From assembly GCF_025165815.1 (NCBI RefSeq), contig NZ_JAFFZE010000025.1, forward strand, positions 62,001 through 126,000: a DNA stretch of 64,000 nucleotides. Reading direction: 5' to 3'. The stretch comes from Actinophytocola gossypii. GTDB taxonomy: Bacteria; Actinomycetota; Actinomycetes; Mycobacteriales; Pseudonocardiaceae. The notes under the pieces were generated by a model. It searched no databases. It was not told the origin of the DNA and saw only the letters and a list, made by a program, of their open reading frames with translations. The number at the start of each line of letters is the position of its first letter. Positions within the stretch are counted from its first letter, which is position 1. The position numbers and the translations under genes were made by a program. Below, piece after piece: positions 41,961-51,188 of this stretch.

Positions 41961-41966
41961 AGTCTA
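41961..41966 (-). promoter_or_regulatory. -10 box (TAGACT) of the trp leader/trpS transcript
   Basis: TAGACT on the minus strand, 7 nt before the leader-peptide ATG. Places transcription start at the A of the start codon, so attenuation begins with the very first codon. Confidence 0.6.
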
Positions 41967-41994
41967 GGGGTCGCGGCTGGGACAACGGAACGAG

Positions 41995-42156
41995 CTAGGC
42001 GGCCTTCTTGTACTCGGCCTTCGCACGCTTGAGGGCCAGCACCGGACACCGCTTGCACCGCGACGACGACCGGCAGCACTTCTTCTTCACCTTGCCGGCC
42101 TTCATCAGCTTGCGCACGGTCTGCGCGGGCGTACGGTCGCCGTGCTTCTTGCCCAT
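41995..42156 (-). CDS. 53-aa basic Cys-rich conserved protein
   Basis: Very basic small protein. Sequence opens MGKKHGDRTPAQTVRKLMKA; the middle GKVKKKCCRSSSRCKRCPVL has four cysteines in a CC-x5-C-x2-C arrangement that suggests a small metal-binding (zinc or iron-sulfur) knuckle; the tail is Lys/Ala rich. Not on any ORF list because of its size but start, stop and codon bias are clear, and similar proteins are common next to actinobacterial typA. Nucleic-acid or metal binding is plausible. An iron-box-like palindrome sits 7 nt upstream of its start. Confidence 0.75.
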   Translation of the reverse strand: MGKKHGDRTPAQTVRKLMKAGKVKKKCCRSSSRCKRCPVLALKRAKAEYKKAA

Positions 42157-42162
42157 AGCCAC

Positions 42163-42181
42163 TTAGGTTAACCTTACCTTC
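42163..42181. promoter_or_regulatory. IdeR/DtxR-like iron box
   Basis: TTAGGTTAACCTTACCTTC agrees at 14 of 19 positions with the DtxR/IdeR consensus and includes the perfect palindrome AGGTTAACCT (42165-42174). This AT-rich dyad stands out against >70% G+C flanks. It directly precedes the 53-aa Cys protein and lies about 90 bp upstream of typA. Iron regulation is inferred only. Confidence 0.45.
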
Positions 42182-42268
42182 AACCAGGGTTCCAGGGCCG
42201 GCAGCTATCCTGTACACCGCCGCGGTTCCGCGCGCGACCAACGACGCCACACCTACAGGAGCACGTGC

Positions 42269-44173
42269 GTGCCTGCCACCGATACCGGAGCGCCTGCGAT
42301 CGCCAGGACCGACCTCCGCAACGTCGCGATCGTCGCGCACGTCGACCACGGGAAGACCACCCTCGTCGACGCGATGCTCCGCCAGTCCGGGGCCTTCTCC
42401 ACCAGGGCCGAGCCCGTCGACCGGGTCATGGACTCCGGCGAGCTCGAGCGCGAGAAGGGCATCACGATCCTCGCCAAGAACACCGCCGTCCGCCGGGAGA
42501 CCCCCACCGGACCGATCACCATCAACGTGATCGACACCCCGGGCCACGCGGACTTCGGCGGCGAGGTCGAGCGCGGGCTGTCCATGGTCGACGGCGTCCT
42601 CCTCCTGGTCGACGCCAGCGAGGGGCCCCTGCCGCAGACCCGCTTCGTCCTCCGCAAGGCGCTCGCCGCCGGCCTGCCGGTGGTGCTCGTGGTCAACAAG
42701 GTCGACCGGGCCGACGCGCGCATCGCCGAGGTCGTCTCCGAGACCCACGACCTCCTGCTCGACCTCGCCACCGAGCTGGACCACCTGGACGCCAACATCC
42801 TCGACCTCCCGGTGGTCTACGCCTCCGCCCGCGCCGGCCGCGCGAGCCTCGAGCAGCCGGCCGACGGGGGCCTGCCGGACCAGGACAACCTCGACGCCCT
42901 GTTCGCCACCCTCCTCGAGCACGTCCCGCCGCCGGCCGGCGACCCGGAGGCCCCGCTGCGCGCGCTGGTCACCAACCTCGACGCGTCCAGCTTCCTCGGC
43001 CGGATCGCGCTGTGCCGGGTGCACGCCGGCACCATCCGCAAGGGCGAGACCGTCGCCTGGTGCCGGGCGGACGGCTCCATCGACAACGTCCGGATCACCG
43101 AACTCCTGCTCACCGAGGCCCTCGAACGGATGCCCGCCCAGCGCGCCGAGGCGGGCGACATCGTCGCCATCGCCGGCATCCCGGACATCACCATCGGCGA
43201 CACGCTCGCCGACCAGGACGACCCCGAGCCGCTGCCCCGGATCAGCGTCGACGAGCCCGCGATCTCGGTCACCATCGGCATCAACAGCTCGCCGCTGGCC
43301 GGGCGCGGCGGTGGCACGAAGCTGACCGCACGCCTGCTCAAGAACCGGCTCGACGCCGAGCTGGTCGGCAACGTCTCCGTCCGCGTCCTGCCCACCGAAC
43401 GGCCCGACACCTGGGAGGTCCAGGGCCGGGGCGAGCTGGCGCTGGCGATCCTGGTGGAGACCATGCGCCGCGAGGGCTTCGAGCTGACCGTCGGCCGCCC
43501 GGAGGTCGTCACCCGCACGATCGACGGCACCCTCTGCGAGCCGTTCGAGCGGCTCACCGTGGACGCCCCCGAGGAGCACCTCGGCGCGATCACCCAGCTG
43601 CTCGCCGCCCGCAAGGGACGCCTGGAGCACATGGGCGGGCACGGCACCGGCCGGGTCAGGGTCGAGTACGTGGTGCCCTCCCGCGGGCTGATCGGGTTCC
43701 GCACCGACTTCCTCACCGAGACCCGGGGCACCGGCATCGCGAACGCCATCTTCGAGGGCTACTTCCCCTGGGCCGGGCAGATCCGCGGCCGGCACTCCGG
43801 CTCGCTGGTCGCCGACCGCACCGGCTCGGTCACCAGCTACGCCATGCTGCAGCTCGCCGACCGGGGCACGTTCTTCGTCGAGCCGGGCGCGGACGTCTAC
43901 CAGGGCATGGTCGTCGGCGAGAACCCGCGCGCGGAGGACCTCGACGTCAACGTCACCCGGGAGAAGAAGCTCACCAACATGCGCTCCTCCGCCGGCGACG
44001 AGCTGGAGCGGCTGGCCCGCCCGCGCAAGCTGGTGCTGGAGGAGGCGCTGGAGTTCTGCGCCCCGGACGAGTGCGTCGAGGTCACCCCGAACGTGGTCCG
44101 CATCCGCAAGGTCATCCTGGACAGCGTCCAGCGCGCCCGCGCCCGTTCCCGCGAGAAGACCCGCAACGCCTAG
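42269..44173 (+). CDS. typA: Translational GTPase TypA/BipA
   Basis: 634-residue ribosome-binding GTPase involved in 50S assembly and stress adaptation. G1 AHVDHGKTT (residues ~24-32), switch I EKGITI, G3 [15 protein letters not shown]4 NKVDR, G5 SARAG, followed by EF-G domains III and V and the BipA-specific C-terminal domain ([48 protein letters not shown]). GTG 42269 is preceded by CAGGAG. The catalytic His lies in the ARGNHxD-equivalent DHGKTT/VDH region as expected. A solute-binding lipoprotein gene follows 98 bp on. Confidence 0.96.
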   Translation: MPATDTGAPAIARTDLRNVAIVAHVDHGKTTLVDAMLRQSGAFSTRAEPVDRVMDSGELEREKGITILAKNTAVRRETPTGPITINVIDTPGHADFGGEVERGLSMVDGVLLLVDASEGPLPQTRFVLRKALAAGLPVVLVVNKVDRADARIAEVVSETHDLLLDLATELDHLDANILDLPVVYASARAGRASLEQPADGGLPDQDNLDALFATLLEHVPPPAGDPEAPLRALVTNLDASSFLGRIALCRVHAGTIRKGETVAWCRADGSIDNVRITELLLTEALERMPAQRAEAGDIVAIAGIPDITIGDTLADQDDPEPLPRISVDEPAISVTIGINSSPLAGRGGGTKLTARLLKNRLDAELVGNVSVRVLPTERPDTWEVQGRGELALAILVETMRREGFELTVGRPEVVTRTIDGTLCEPFERLTVDAPEEHLGAITQLLAARKGRLEHMGGHGTGRVRVEYVVPSRGLIGFRTDFLTETRGTGIANAIFEGYFPWAGQIRGRHSGSLVADRTGSVTSYAMLQLADRGTFFVEPGADVYQGMVVGENPRAEDLDVNVTREKKLTNMRSSAGDELERLARPRKLVLEEALEFCAPDECVEVTPNVVRIRKVILDSVQRARARSREKTRNA

Positions 44174-44271
44174 CGGAACCGCCGGTCGCTCCGGCACGTC
44201 ACCTGAAGGAGGGAGCGCGGGGGCGGTCTGGCAGGGTCGAGCTCAGGGAGGCGAACGGGGAGGTGAACCGG

Positions 44272-45954
44272 GTGGCGCGCGGAACACGGCTGGTGCCGCT
44301 CGTGGCGGTGCTCGTGCTCGCCGCCTGCACCCCCGAGCCCCGGCTGGTCGAGACGCCGGTGACCTCGCCCGTACCGGAGCGGGTCGACACCGGCGAGCTC
44401 GTGGTCGCCGTGAGCGGCGTGGCGGGCGGCTACAACCCGCACCACATCAGCGACCAGTCCGTGGTCACCACGGCACTCGCCAACCTCGTCCTCCCGTCGG
44501 TCTTCCGCACCGGCCCGGACGGGGTGCCCCGGCTGGACCGCACGGTCATGTCGTCGGCCGACGTGACCAGCTACGACCCGTACACCGTGACCTACCAGAT
44601 CCGCTCGGACGCCTCCTGGTCGGACAACGCGCCGGTCGCCGCCGAGGACTTCGTCTACCTCGCCGAGCAGGTCGCCTCCTCGCCGGGCGCGCTGGACGCC
44701 GCCGGGTACCGGCTGATCGAGGACATCAACGCGGCCGACTCCGGCAAGACCGTCGAGGTCGTGTTCGCCGAGCCCTACCCCGGCTGGCGCTCGCTGTTCG
44801 CCAACCTGCTGCCCGCGCACCTGCTCAAGGACGCACCCGGCGGGTGGGACGGCGCGCTGCAGGACAACTTCCCGGCCGCCGCCGGGCCGTACGCGGTCAA
44901 GGCGCTGGACACCGACCGCGGCGAGGTCGTGCTCGAACGCAACGACCGGTACTGGGAGGACCCGCCGACGCTCGACCGGATCGTGCTGCGCCGCACCGAC
45001 CAGCCCGGCGTCGTCGACGCGCTCGACGCCGGGCACGCCCAGGTCGCCCTGGCCCGGCTGGACGCGGTCGGCGTGAACTCGGTGGGCAAGCTGACCCCGC
45101 CGGTCGCCACGCACACGGTGGCCCGGCCGACGGTCAGCACGATCGCCATCCGCCCGGACCGGCCGCAGCTCACCGAGCGCGAGGTACGCCAGGCGATCGT
45201 CGCCCTGCTCGACCGGGAGCAGCTGGTCACCGTCGGAACCGGCGACGGTCCGGCGGCCGAGCTCCTGGCGAACTCCCACGTCCTCGCGCCGAGCCAGCCC
45301 GGCTACCGGCCGACCGCGCCGGCCGAGGCCGGCCACGCGCCGCAGCGGGCCGGGCAACTGCTCCGCGGCGCCGGCTACACCAAGACCCCCGCCGGCTGGA
45401 CCCGCGGTGGGGAGCCGCTCGACCTGGTCATCGGCGCGCCCGAGGAGCGGGAGCCGGCCAAGCGGATCGCCGAGGAGACCCAGCGCCAGCTGGTGGCGGC
45501 CGGCATCACGGCCGAGGTCGTCACGCTGCCGGCCGACGAGCTCTACGCCCAGCTCCACGCGGGCGCCGACGCCGACGCCGAGCAGAACGGCGGCGAGCCG
45601 GTCGACCTCGCGGTCATCGGCCAGCCGGTCGGGGCCGACCCGGCGACCTCGCTCGCCAGCAACTTCGGCTGCGTTCCCGGCGAGGACGGCCAGCCGCCGG
45701 CGCCGGCCAACCCGCTCGGCTTCTGCGACGCCGGGCTGCAGCCGACGATCGACGCCGCGCTCACCGGAGCACTCTCCGTGACCGACGCGCTGGCCGCCGT
45801 CGAGCCGGCGCTGTGGCGGGCCGCGGTGTCGGTGCCGCTCTTCCAACAGGCGGAGACCCTGGCCATCCGCGGTGATGTGTCCGGCGTCACTCCGGGGCCT
45901 CCGCTCGCCGGTCCGTTCGCCGGCGCGGCGGAGTGGCGGCGCACCGAGGGCTAG
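44272..45954 (+). CDS. ABC transporter family 5 substrate-binding lipoprotein
   Basis: 560-residue lipoprotein of the SBP_bac_5 (oligopeptide-type) family: signal LVPLVAVLVLAAC with lipobox Cys at 18, then GELVVAVSGVAGGYNPHHISDQ, VTYQIRSDASWSDNAPVAAEDFVYLAEQ, GPYAVKALDTDRGEVVLERNDRYW, and EREVRQAIVALLDREQLV. The start GTG 44272 has GGGGAGG 8 nt upstream; GTG 44263 is also in frame. No permease is adjacent; it may use the Dpp-type transporter encoded just downstream, or act as an orphan receptor. It is a divergent, threonine/proline-rich example of the family. Confidence 0.82.
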   Translation: MARGTRLVPLVAVLVLAACTPEPRLVETPVTSPVPERVDTGELVVAVSGVAGGYNPHHISDQSVVTTALANLVLPSVFRTGPDGVPRLDRTVMSSADVTSYDPYTVTYQIRSDASWSDNAPVAAEDFVYLAEQVASSPGALDAAGYRLIEDINAADSGKTVEVVFAEPYPGWRSLFANLLPAHLLKDAPGGWDGALQDNFPAAAGPYAVKALDTDRGEVVLERNDRYWEDPPTLDRIVLRRTDQPGVVDALDAGHAQVALARLDAVGVNSVGKLTPPVATHTVARPTVSTIAIRPDRPQLTEREVRQAIVALLDREQLVTVGTGDGPAAELLANSHVLAPSQPGYRPTAPAEAGHAPQRAGQLLRGAGYTKTPAGWTRGGEPLDLVIGAPEEREPAKRIAEETQRQLVAAGITAEVVTLPADELYAQLHAGADADAEQNGGEPVDLAVIGQPVGADPATSLASNFGCVPGEDGQPPAPANPLGFCDAGLQPTIDAALTGALSVTDALAAVEPALWRAAVSVPLFQQAETLAIRGDVSGVTPGPPLAGPFAGAAEWRRTEG

Positions 45955-46245
45955 CGGTTTCGCCGGTTCGTCTTCCGGACATGTTTCGGCCATCACGCCG
46001 GTAGCGGAGCGGGCTGGGGTACCCGCCGAAAGTAGGGGTTCACCTGCGGTTTGGTGCCGTGCGGTAATCGTTGGATCGCAAGCCGCCACCGCCGTGTCAC
46101 CCTTTGGTCACGATCGGCCGGGAGCGCGTGACGAGGGGGTTGGGAGTTCCTACCGTCCTGCAACGGTGCGTCGGCGATTTGGCTCCGGCGCGTCACAAGA
46201 TCGGCTGACACGAGGTTCCATGACGGCGTGCGCCCAGGAGGAGAC

Positions 46246-46380
46246 GTGACGCGACGCCACGGGGCACACCCCGACCCGCCCCCGCCGCGCGACGTCAACC
46301 GGCTCCGTGCACGATGTGTCACGACAACTAAGGGAGCACACCCCGGGCAGGGCGTGCTCGCCCATGGAGGATCGACTTGA
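46246..46380 (+). CDS. Possible 44-codon leader ORF before dppA
   Basis: GTG 46246 stands 4 nt after AGGAGG. The frame runs with TRRHGAHPDPPPPRDVNRL, then ARCVTTTKGAHPGQ, and stops in CTTGA, so TGA overlaps the TTG start of dppA. A hairpin (GAGCAC/GTGCTC, 46334-46359) lies near its end, just before the dppA SD. Could couple or attenuate dppA translation. Codon bias is modest. The rest of the 422-bp gap upstream (45955-46245) has no recognisable gene; the dpp promoter must be there. Confidence 0.4.
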   Translation: MTRRHGAHPDPPPPRDVNRLRARCVTTTKGAHPGQGVLAHGGST

Positions 46381-48101
46381 GAAACAAATCCGTCCTGCTG
46401 CGTGCGGCAGCCGGGCTGGCCGTGGCCAGCCTGGCGCTGACCGCGTGCTCCCAGCAGAGCAACACGGGAACCGACGGTGACGGCGGCGGCGGCAACGAAG
46501 AGCCGTCGGCCGGCTACCCCGAGGTCTTCAACGACGAGGTCACCGAGGATGGCACGCCGGGCGGCACCTTCCGGCTCGGCATCGTCGAGCCGGCGGCCAT
46601 CGACCCGTACACCGCGTACGAGTCCGAAGGTCTCCTGGTCACCGACAACCTGTTCACCGGTCTGGTGCACACCACGTCGAGCGGCGAGACCGTGCCGGCG
46701 CTGGCGACCGAGTGGTCCTCCAACGACGACTGCTCCGAGTGGACCTTCAACCTGCAGACCGGGACGAAGTTCCACAACGGCGAGGAGGTCACCTCCGCCT
46801 CCTTCAAGCGGGGCTGGGAGCGCGTGACCGCCAAGGCCTCCGCCTCCGACGTCGCGTACCACTTCGACCAGATCGAAGGGTACGACGAGATGCAGGCCGG
46901 CACGGCCAACCAGCTCTCCGGTGTCGACGCGAGCGACCCTGCCGTGCTGAAGGTGTCGCTGGCCTCGCCGAGCTGTGAGTTCTACCTCCGCACCGCGCAC
47001 ACGGCGTTCAGCCCGGTGCCCGAGGTCGCCGGTCCCGGCCAGAACGAGGCCTACAACAACCAGCCGATCGGCAACGGCCCGTTCATGATGGACGGCCCGT
47101 GGCAGCACGACCAGGGCATCAAGCTCAAGCGGTTCGACGACTACAACGCCGGCCCGAAGGCGTACCTGGACGCCGTCGAGATCACCATCCTCGTCGGTGA
47201 CGACGCCCAGCAGAAGGAACTGGACGGTCTCAACAACGGCCAGTTCGACTGGGCCCGGGTCCCACCGAACCAGCTCGCGGTCACCCGCGAGAAGTACGAG
47301 CCGCAGGACGGCTGGATCTCGAAGAAGACGTTCGGCATCGACTACCTGCAGGTCGCGGTGACCAAGCCGCCGACAGACTCGGCCAAGGCCCGCAAGGCGA
47401 TCTCGATGGCCATCGACCGGCCGTCGATCATCGAGGGCGTCTTCGACGGCTCCCGCGCGCCGGCCACGGCGTTCGTGCCGGGTGGTTTCCAGGACGCCTA
47501 CCAGCCGGGTGTGTGCGACGCGTGCGAGTACAACCCCGAAGAGGCCAAGAAGCTGGCCGAGGAGGCCGGGCTGACCGAGGGCACCGAGCTGAACTTCCAG
47601 TTCAACACCGGTGGTGGCCACGAGCAGTGGACCGCCGCGGTCAAGCAGCAGCTGGAGAAGAACCTCGGCCTGAAGGTCAACTACTCGGGCGTGGAGTTCA
47701 ACGACATGCTGGAGAACCAGCAGAGCCCCGACTCGGCCGGCATCTACCGCCTGTCGTGGGGTGCGGACTACGCGACCCCGGGCAACTTCCTGCAGCCGCT
47801 GTTCTCCACCGCCGCCATCGGCACGGACGACCCGAACGCCCCGGCGACCGGTGACAACCCCGGCCGGTACTCGAACCCCGAGTTCGACGACCTGATCAAG
47901 CGGGCCGCGGCGACCAAGGACGAGGCCGAGCGGATCAAGCTGTACCAGCAGGCCGAGCAGATCTGCATCGGTGAGGACCTGGCCGCCATTCCGATGTTCG
48001 AGCGCCAGCAGTTCCGGGCGTTCGACAGCTCGAAGTGGGCCAACGCGGGTGACATGGACTTCCACGAGAACCCGAAGCTCGACGTGATCTACCAGAAGTA
48101 A
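46377..48101 (+). CDS. Peptide ABC transporter substrate-binding lipoprotein
   Basis: 574-residue OppA/DppA-type lipoprotein: signal KSVLLRAAAGLAVASLALTAC with lipobox Cys at ~24, then GGTFRLGIVEPAAIDPYTAYESEG, WTFNLQTGTKFHNGEEVTSASFKRGWER, QPIGNGPFMMDGPW, KRFDDYNAGPKAYLDAVEI, ARKAISMAIDRPSIIEGVF and YNPEEAKKLAEEAG, the conserved Opp-family segments. TTG 46377 with GGAGG 6 nt upstream is the only start matching the signal peptide. It heads the six-gene importer operon: binding protein, permease B, permease C, ATPases D and F, and a second permease B. Confidence 0.92.
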   Translation: MRNKSVLLRAAAGLAVASLALTACSQQSNTGTDGDGGGGNEEPSAGYPEVFNDEVTEDGTPGGTFRLGIVEPAAIDPYTAYESEGLLVTDNLFTGLVHTTSSGETVPALATEWSSNDDCSEWTFNLQTGTKFHNGEEVTSASFKRGWERVTAKASASDVAYHFDQIEGYDEMQAGTANQLSGVDASDPAVLKVSLASPSCEFYLRTAHTAFSPVPEVAGPGQNEAYNNQPIGNGPFMMDGPWQHDQGIKLKRFDDYNAGPKAYLDAVEITILVGDDAQQKELDGLNNGQFDWARVPPNQLAVTREKYEPQDGWISKKTFGIDYLQVAVTKPPTDSAKARKAISMAIDRPSIIEGVFDGSRAPATAFVPGGFQDAYQPGVCDACEYNPEEAKKLAEEAGLTEGTELNFQFNTGGGHEQWTAAVKQQLEKNLGLKVNYSGVEFNDMLENQQSPDSAGIYRLSWGADYATPGNFLQPLFSTAAIGTDDPNAPATGDNPGRYSNPEFDDLIKRAAATKDEAERIKLYQQAEQICIGEDLAAIPMFERQQFRAFDSSKWANAGDMDFHENPKLDVIYQK

Positions 48102-48175
48102 GCAACGCGTGACGGTGGTCGGCGGCCTCGACGTGGAGGTCGCCGACCACATCTACGAGAGAGGTCGAACCGGAC

Positions 48176-49108
48176 GTGGCGAAGTTCATCACCCGGAGGC
48201 TCGCCCACGCCGTCCTGGTCATCATCGCGGCGACGTTCCTGATCTACCTGGGACTGTTCGTTCTCGGTGACCCGTTCGCGTCGAGCGGCGAGAAGACGGT
48301 GCCACCGGAGATCCAGGAGGCCCTGCGCGAGAAGTTCGGCATGAACCAGCCGTTCTTCATGCAGTACCTCACCTACCTGCAGAACATGTTCACGTTCGAC
48401 TTCGGCATCGACTTCGAACAGCGTCGCGACGTGGGCGACATGCTGGCGGCCGCGGTACCGGCCACCGCCCGGCTGGCCGTGATCGCGATCCTGATCGAGA
48501 TCGTCATCGGACTGACCGCGGGCGTCATCGCCGCGGTGTCGCAGTACACGTTCCGCGACGTCTTCATCACCATCATCACCACGCTGGGCATCGGCATCCC
48601 GGTGTTCGTGATCGGCATCGGCCTGCGCGCCGGGCTGTCCGGCGAGTGGATCTTCCCCGCCGTGCCACGCAGCTTCACCGTCGAGACGCCGTGGTGGCAG
48701 GAGATCATCCTGCCGGCGTTCACCCTCGCCATCCTGGACGCGGCGTTCATCGCGCGACTGATGCGCGGTTCGATGCTCGAGGTGCTGCGCGCCGACTACG
48801 TGCGCACCGCCCGCGCCAAGGGCCTGTCCGAGCGGAAGGTGATCGGCAAGCACGCCTTCCGGAACTCGGTGATCCCGGTGGTCACCTACACCGGCGTCAG
48901 CCTGGGCGTGCTGCTCGGCGGCGCGCTCATCACCGAGACCATCTTCGAATACCAGGGACTCGGGTTCCTACTGGTCAGAGCGATCCAACAGCACAACAAC
49001 CCGGTGATCGTGCCGATCGTCGTGTTCGCGGTGCTGACCTTCGTGGTGCTCTCGACCCTGGTCGACATTCTCTACGCCTACCTTGATCCGCGAATCAGGC
49101 TGCACTGA
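48176..49108 (+). CDS. Peptide ABC transporter permease, DppB-like
   Basis: 310-residue membrane permease with six TM segments. N-terminal KFITRRLAHAVLVIIAATFLIYLGLFVLG (TM1), the periplasmic loop typical of DppB/OppB, and the cytoplasmic EAA motif RADYVRTARAKGLSERKVIGKHAFRNSVIPVVTYTG. Ends with LVDILYAYLDPRIRLH. GTG 48176 after GAGAGGTCGAACC; overlaps nothing. It has a close paralogue at the operon end (52248-53195). Confidence 0.93.
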   Translation: MAKFITRRLAHAVLVIIAATFLIYLGLFVLGDPFASSGEKTVPPEIQEALREKFGMNQPFFMQYLTYLQNMFTFDFGIDFEQRRDVGDMLAAAVPATARLAVIAILIEIVIGLTAGVIAAVSQYTFRDVFITIITTLGIGIPVFVIGIGLRAGLSGEWIFPAVPRSFTVETPWWQEIILPAFTLAILDAAFIARLMRGSMLEVLRADYVRTARAKGLSERKVIGKHAFRNSVIPVVTYTGVSLGVLLGGALITETIFEYQGLGFLLVRAIQQHNNPVIVPIVVFAVLTFVVLSTLVDILYAYLDPRIRLH

Positions 49109-49119
49109 GGGAGGACGCT

Positions 49120-50094
49120 GTGACAACACCACCCCAGAGCGGGCGCGAGCCGGACACCCACGTGCCGGCCGAAGCACTGATGACGCGGTTCGAGGCGCCG
49201 GAGCCGGGAGCCGCCGACGCGACCGACACCACCGGCAAGGGCAAGAAGGCATCCGGTCAGCTCCGCGACATCTGGCGGCGCTACAAGCGCAACAAGCTGG
49301 CCGTGGTCGGCCTCGTGGTCGTGGCGTTCCTGATGATCCTCGCGATCCTGCAGCCGTGGATCACCCCGTACGACCCGATGGAGCAGAACCTGCTGAACAC
49401 CAGGAAGCCGCCTTCGGACGGTCACTGGTTCGGCACCGACGTGCTCGGCCGGGACATGTTCTCCGCGATCATCTACGGGGTGCGGCTGGCCATGATCGTC
49501 GGCTGGAGCGTGATGTTCCTGTCGTTGATCGTCGGCCTCGCGCTCGGCGCCGTCGCCGGTTTCCGAGGGGGCGCGCTCGACTCACTGATCATGCGCGTCA
49601 CCGACATCGTGCTGGCGTTCCCCGCGCTGATCGGCGCGATCCTGGTCGTGCAGATCTTCGGCAACGGCATCTGGCAGGTGGTCATCGCACTGGCCATCCT
49701 CAGCTGGCCGACCGCGGCGCGGCTGATGCGCGGGTCGACGCTGTCGCTGCGTGAATCCGAGTACGTCGAGGCCGCCCGATCGATCGGAGCCTCGGACACC
49801 CGGATCGTGACCAGGCACATCCTGCCCAACGCGATCGCTCCGACGTTGATCTACTCGTTCAGCCACATCGGCGTCGCGGTCGTGGCGATGGCATCCCTGG
49901 CCTTCCTGGGTATCGGCGTGCCGCCGGACATCCCGGAGTGGGGAACGATGATCGCGAACGCGGTGCCCTCGCTGAACGTCGAGGGCGAGTCCCACATGTG
50001 GGTCTTCCCCAGCCTCGCGATCGTGGTGACCACGCTGGCCTTCGCCTTCGTCGCCGACGGCCTGCGCGACTCGATCGACCCGAAGCTTCGGTAA
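49120..50094 (+). CDS. Peptide ABC transporter permease, DppC-like
   Basis: 324-residue permease. A ~45-residue hydrophilic cytoplasmic N-terminal extension (APEPGAADATDTTGKGKK) precedes the OppC signature (RYKRNKLAVVGLVVVAFLMILA, WITPYDPMEQNL, HWFGTDVLGRDMFSAIIYGVRLAMIVG), then EAA loop ESEYVEAARSIGASDTRIVTRHILPNAIAPTLIYS. Only one DppC occurs in the operon although there are two DppB proteins. GTG 49120 follows GGGAGG. Confidence 0.93.
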   Translation: MTTPPQSGREPDTHVPAEALMTRFEAPEPGAADATDTTGKGKKASGQLRDIWRRYKRNKLAVVGLVVVAFLMILAILQPWITPYDPMEQNLLNTRKPPSDGHWFGTDVLGRDMFSAIIYGVRLAMIVGWSVMFLSLIVGLALGAVAGFRGGALDSLIMRVTDIVLAFPALIGAILVVQIFGNGIWQVVIALAILSWPTAARLMRGSTLSLRESEYVEAARSIGASDTRIVTRHILPNAIAPTLIYSFSHIGVAVVAMASLAFLGIGVPPDIPEWGTMIANAVPSLNVEGESHMWVFPSLAIVVTTLAFAFVADGLRDSIDPKLR

Positions 50095-50108
50095 GGAGAT
50101 ACCCGCGC

Positions 50109-51188
50109 ATGGCGCGCACGGACAGTACGGGCAGTACCCCCGACTTCGACCTCGACGGCCAGGCCGCGCCGCTGCTCGAGATCGACGACCTGCGGGTGCA
50201 CTTCAAGACCGACCACGGCGTGGTGAAGGCGGTCGACGGGGTCAGCTGGCACGTCGACGAGGGCGAGACGCTCGCCATCGTCGGCGAGTCCGGCTCCGGC
50301 AAGTCGGTGTCGGCGATGAGCATCCTCGGCCTGGTGCCGACCCCGCCGGCGACCTTCCCGTCGGGCGACATCCGGCTACGCGGCCGGTCGATCCTGAAGA
50401 TGCCGGAGAAGCAGCAGCGCAAGCTCCGCGGCCAGGAGATCGCGATGATCTTCCAGGACCCGCTGACCGCGCTGAACCCGGTGTTCAAGGTCGGCGACCA
50501 GATCGCCGAGATGATCCGCACGCACCAGGACGTGACCAAGACCGTGGCCAGGCGCCGGGTCCTGGACCTACTGGGCGAGGTCGGCATCCCCAACCCGGGG
50601 GTGCGGATCAACCAGTATCCGCACGAGTTCTCCGGCGGCATGCGGCAGCGCGCGATGATCGCGATGGCCCTGGCCAACGACCCGAAGGTGCTGCTCGCGG
50701 ACGAGCCGACGACGGCGCTCGACGTCACCATCCAGGCACAGATCATGGCGCTGCTGGAGAAGCTGCGCCAGGAGCGCAACACCGCGATCGTGCTGATCAC
50801 CCACGACCTGGGCCTGGTGGCCAGCCACGCCGACCGGATCAACGTGATGTACGCGGGACGCATCGTCGAGGCCGGCAGCTGCGACGACGTGTTCTACCGC
50901 CCGCAGCACGCCTACACCTTCGGCCTGCTGTCCAGCCTCGCCAGGATGGACAAGCAGCGGCAGGACCGGCTGCTGCCGATCAAGGGTGTACCGCCGAGCC
51001 TGTCGAAGGTGCCGCCGGGTTGCCCGTTCCACCCGCGCTGCCAGTTCGCGACCCAGGGCTGTGTCGAGGCCGTGCCCACGCTCGAGACCGTCGTCACGGA
51101 CGAGACGATGAACGGCGGGCTGCACCGCGCCGCGTGCATCCACAGCGACCAGGTCGAGATCGCGTACTCCGAAAGGCTTGCTCCATGA
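50109..51188 (+). CDS. Peptide ABC transporter ATPase, DppD-like
   Basis: 359-residue ATPase. Walker A GESGSGKS, Q-loop MIFQDPLTALNPVFKVG, signature EFSGGMRQRAMIAMAL, Walker B VLLADEPTTALD, switch LITHDLGLV, and the C-terminal oligo_HPY region with cysteines of the CPFHPRCQFATQGC cluster, which in some homologues binds Fe-S. ATG 50109. Its stop overlaps the next gene's ATG (ATGA). Confidence 0.95.
   Translation: MARTDSTGSTPDFDLDGQAAPLLEIDDLRVHFKTDHGVVKAVDGVSWHVDEGETLAIVGESGSGKSVSAMSILGLVPTPPATFPSGDIRLRGRSILKMPEKQQRKLRGQEIAMIFQDPLTALNPVFKVGDQIAEMIRTHQDVTKTVARRRVLDLLGEVGIPNPGVRINQYPHEFSGGMRQRAMIAMALANDPKVLLADEPTTALDVTIQAQIMALLEKLRQERNTAIVLITHDLGLVASHADRINVMYAGRIVEAGSCDDVFYRPQHAYTFGLLSSLARMDKQRQDRLLPIKGVPPSLSKVPPGCPFHPRCQFATQGCVEAVPTLETVVTDETMNGGLHRAACIHSDQVEIAYSERLAP

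Noticed and set aside
45872-46249. Open frame ending with MTACAQEET upstream of the dpp operon
   Set aside because: It mostly overlaps the end of the solute-binding protein gene in another frame; the terminal 9-codon piece has no SD.
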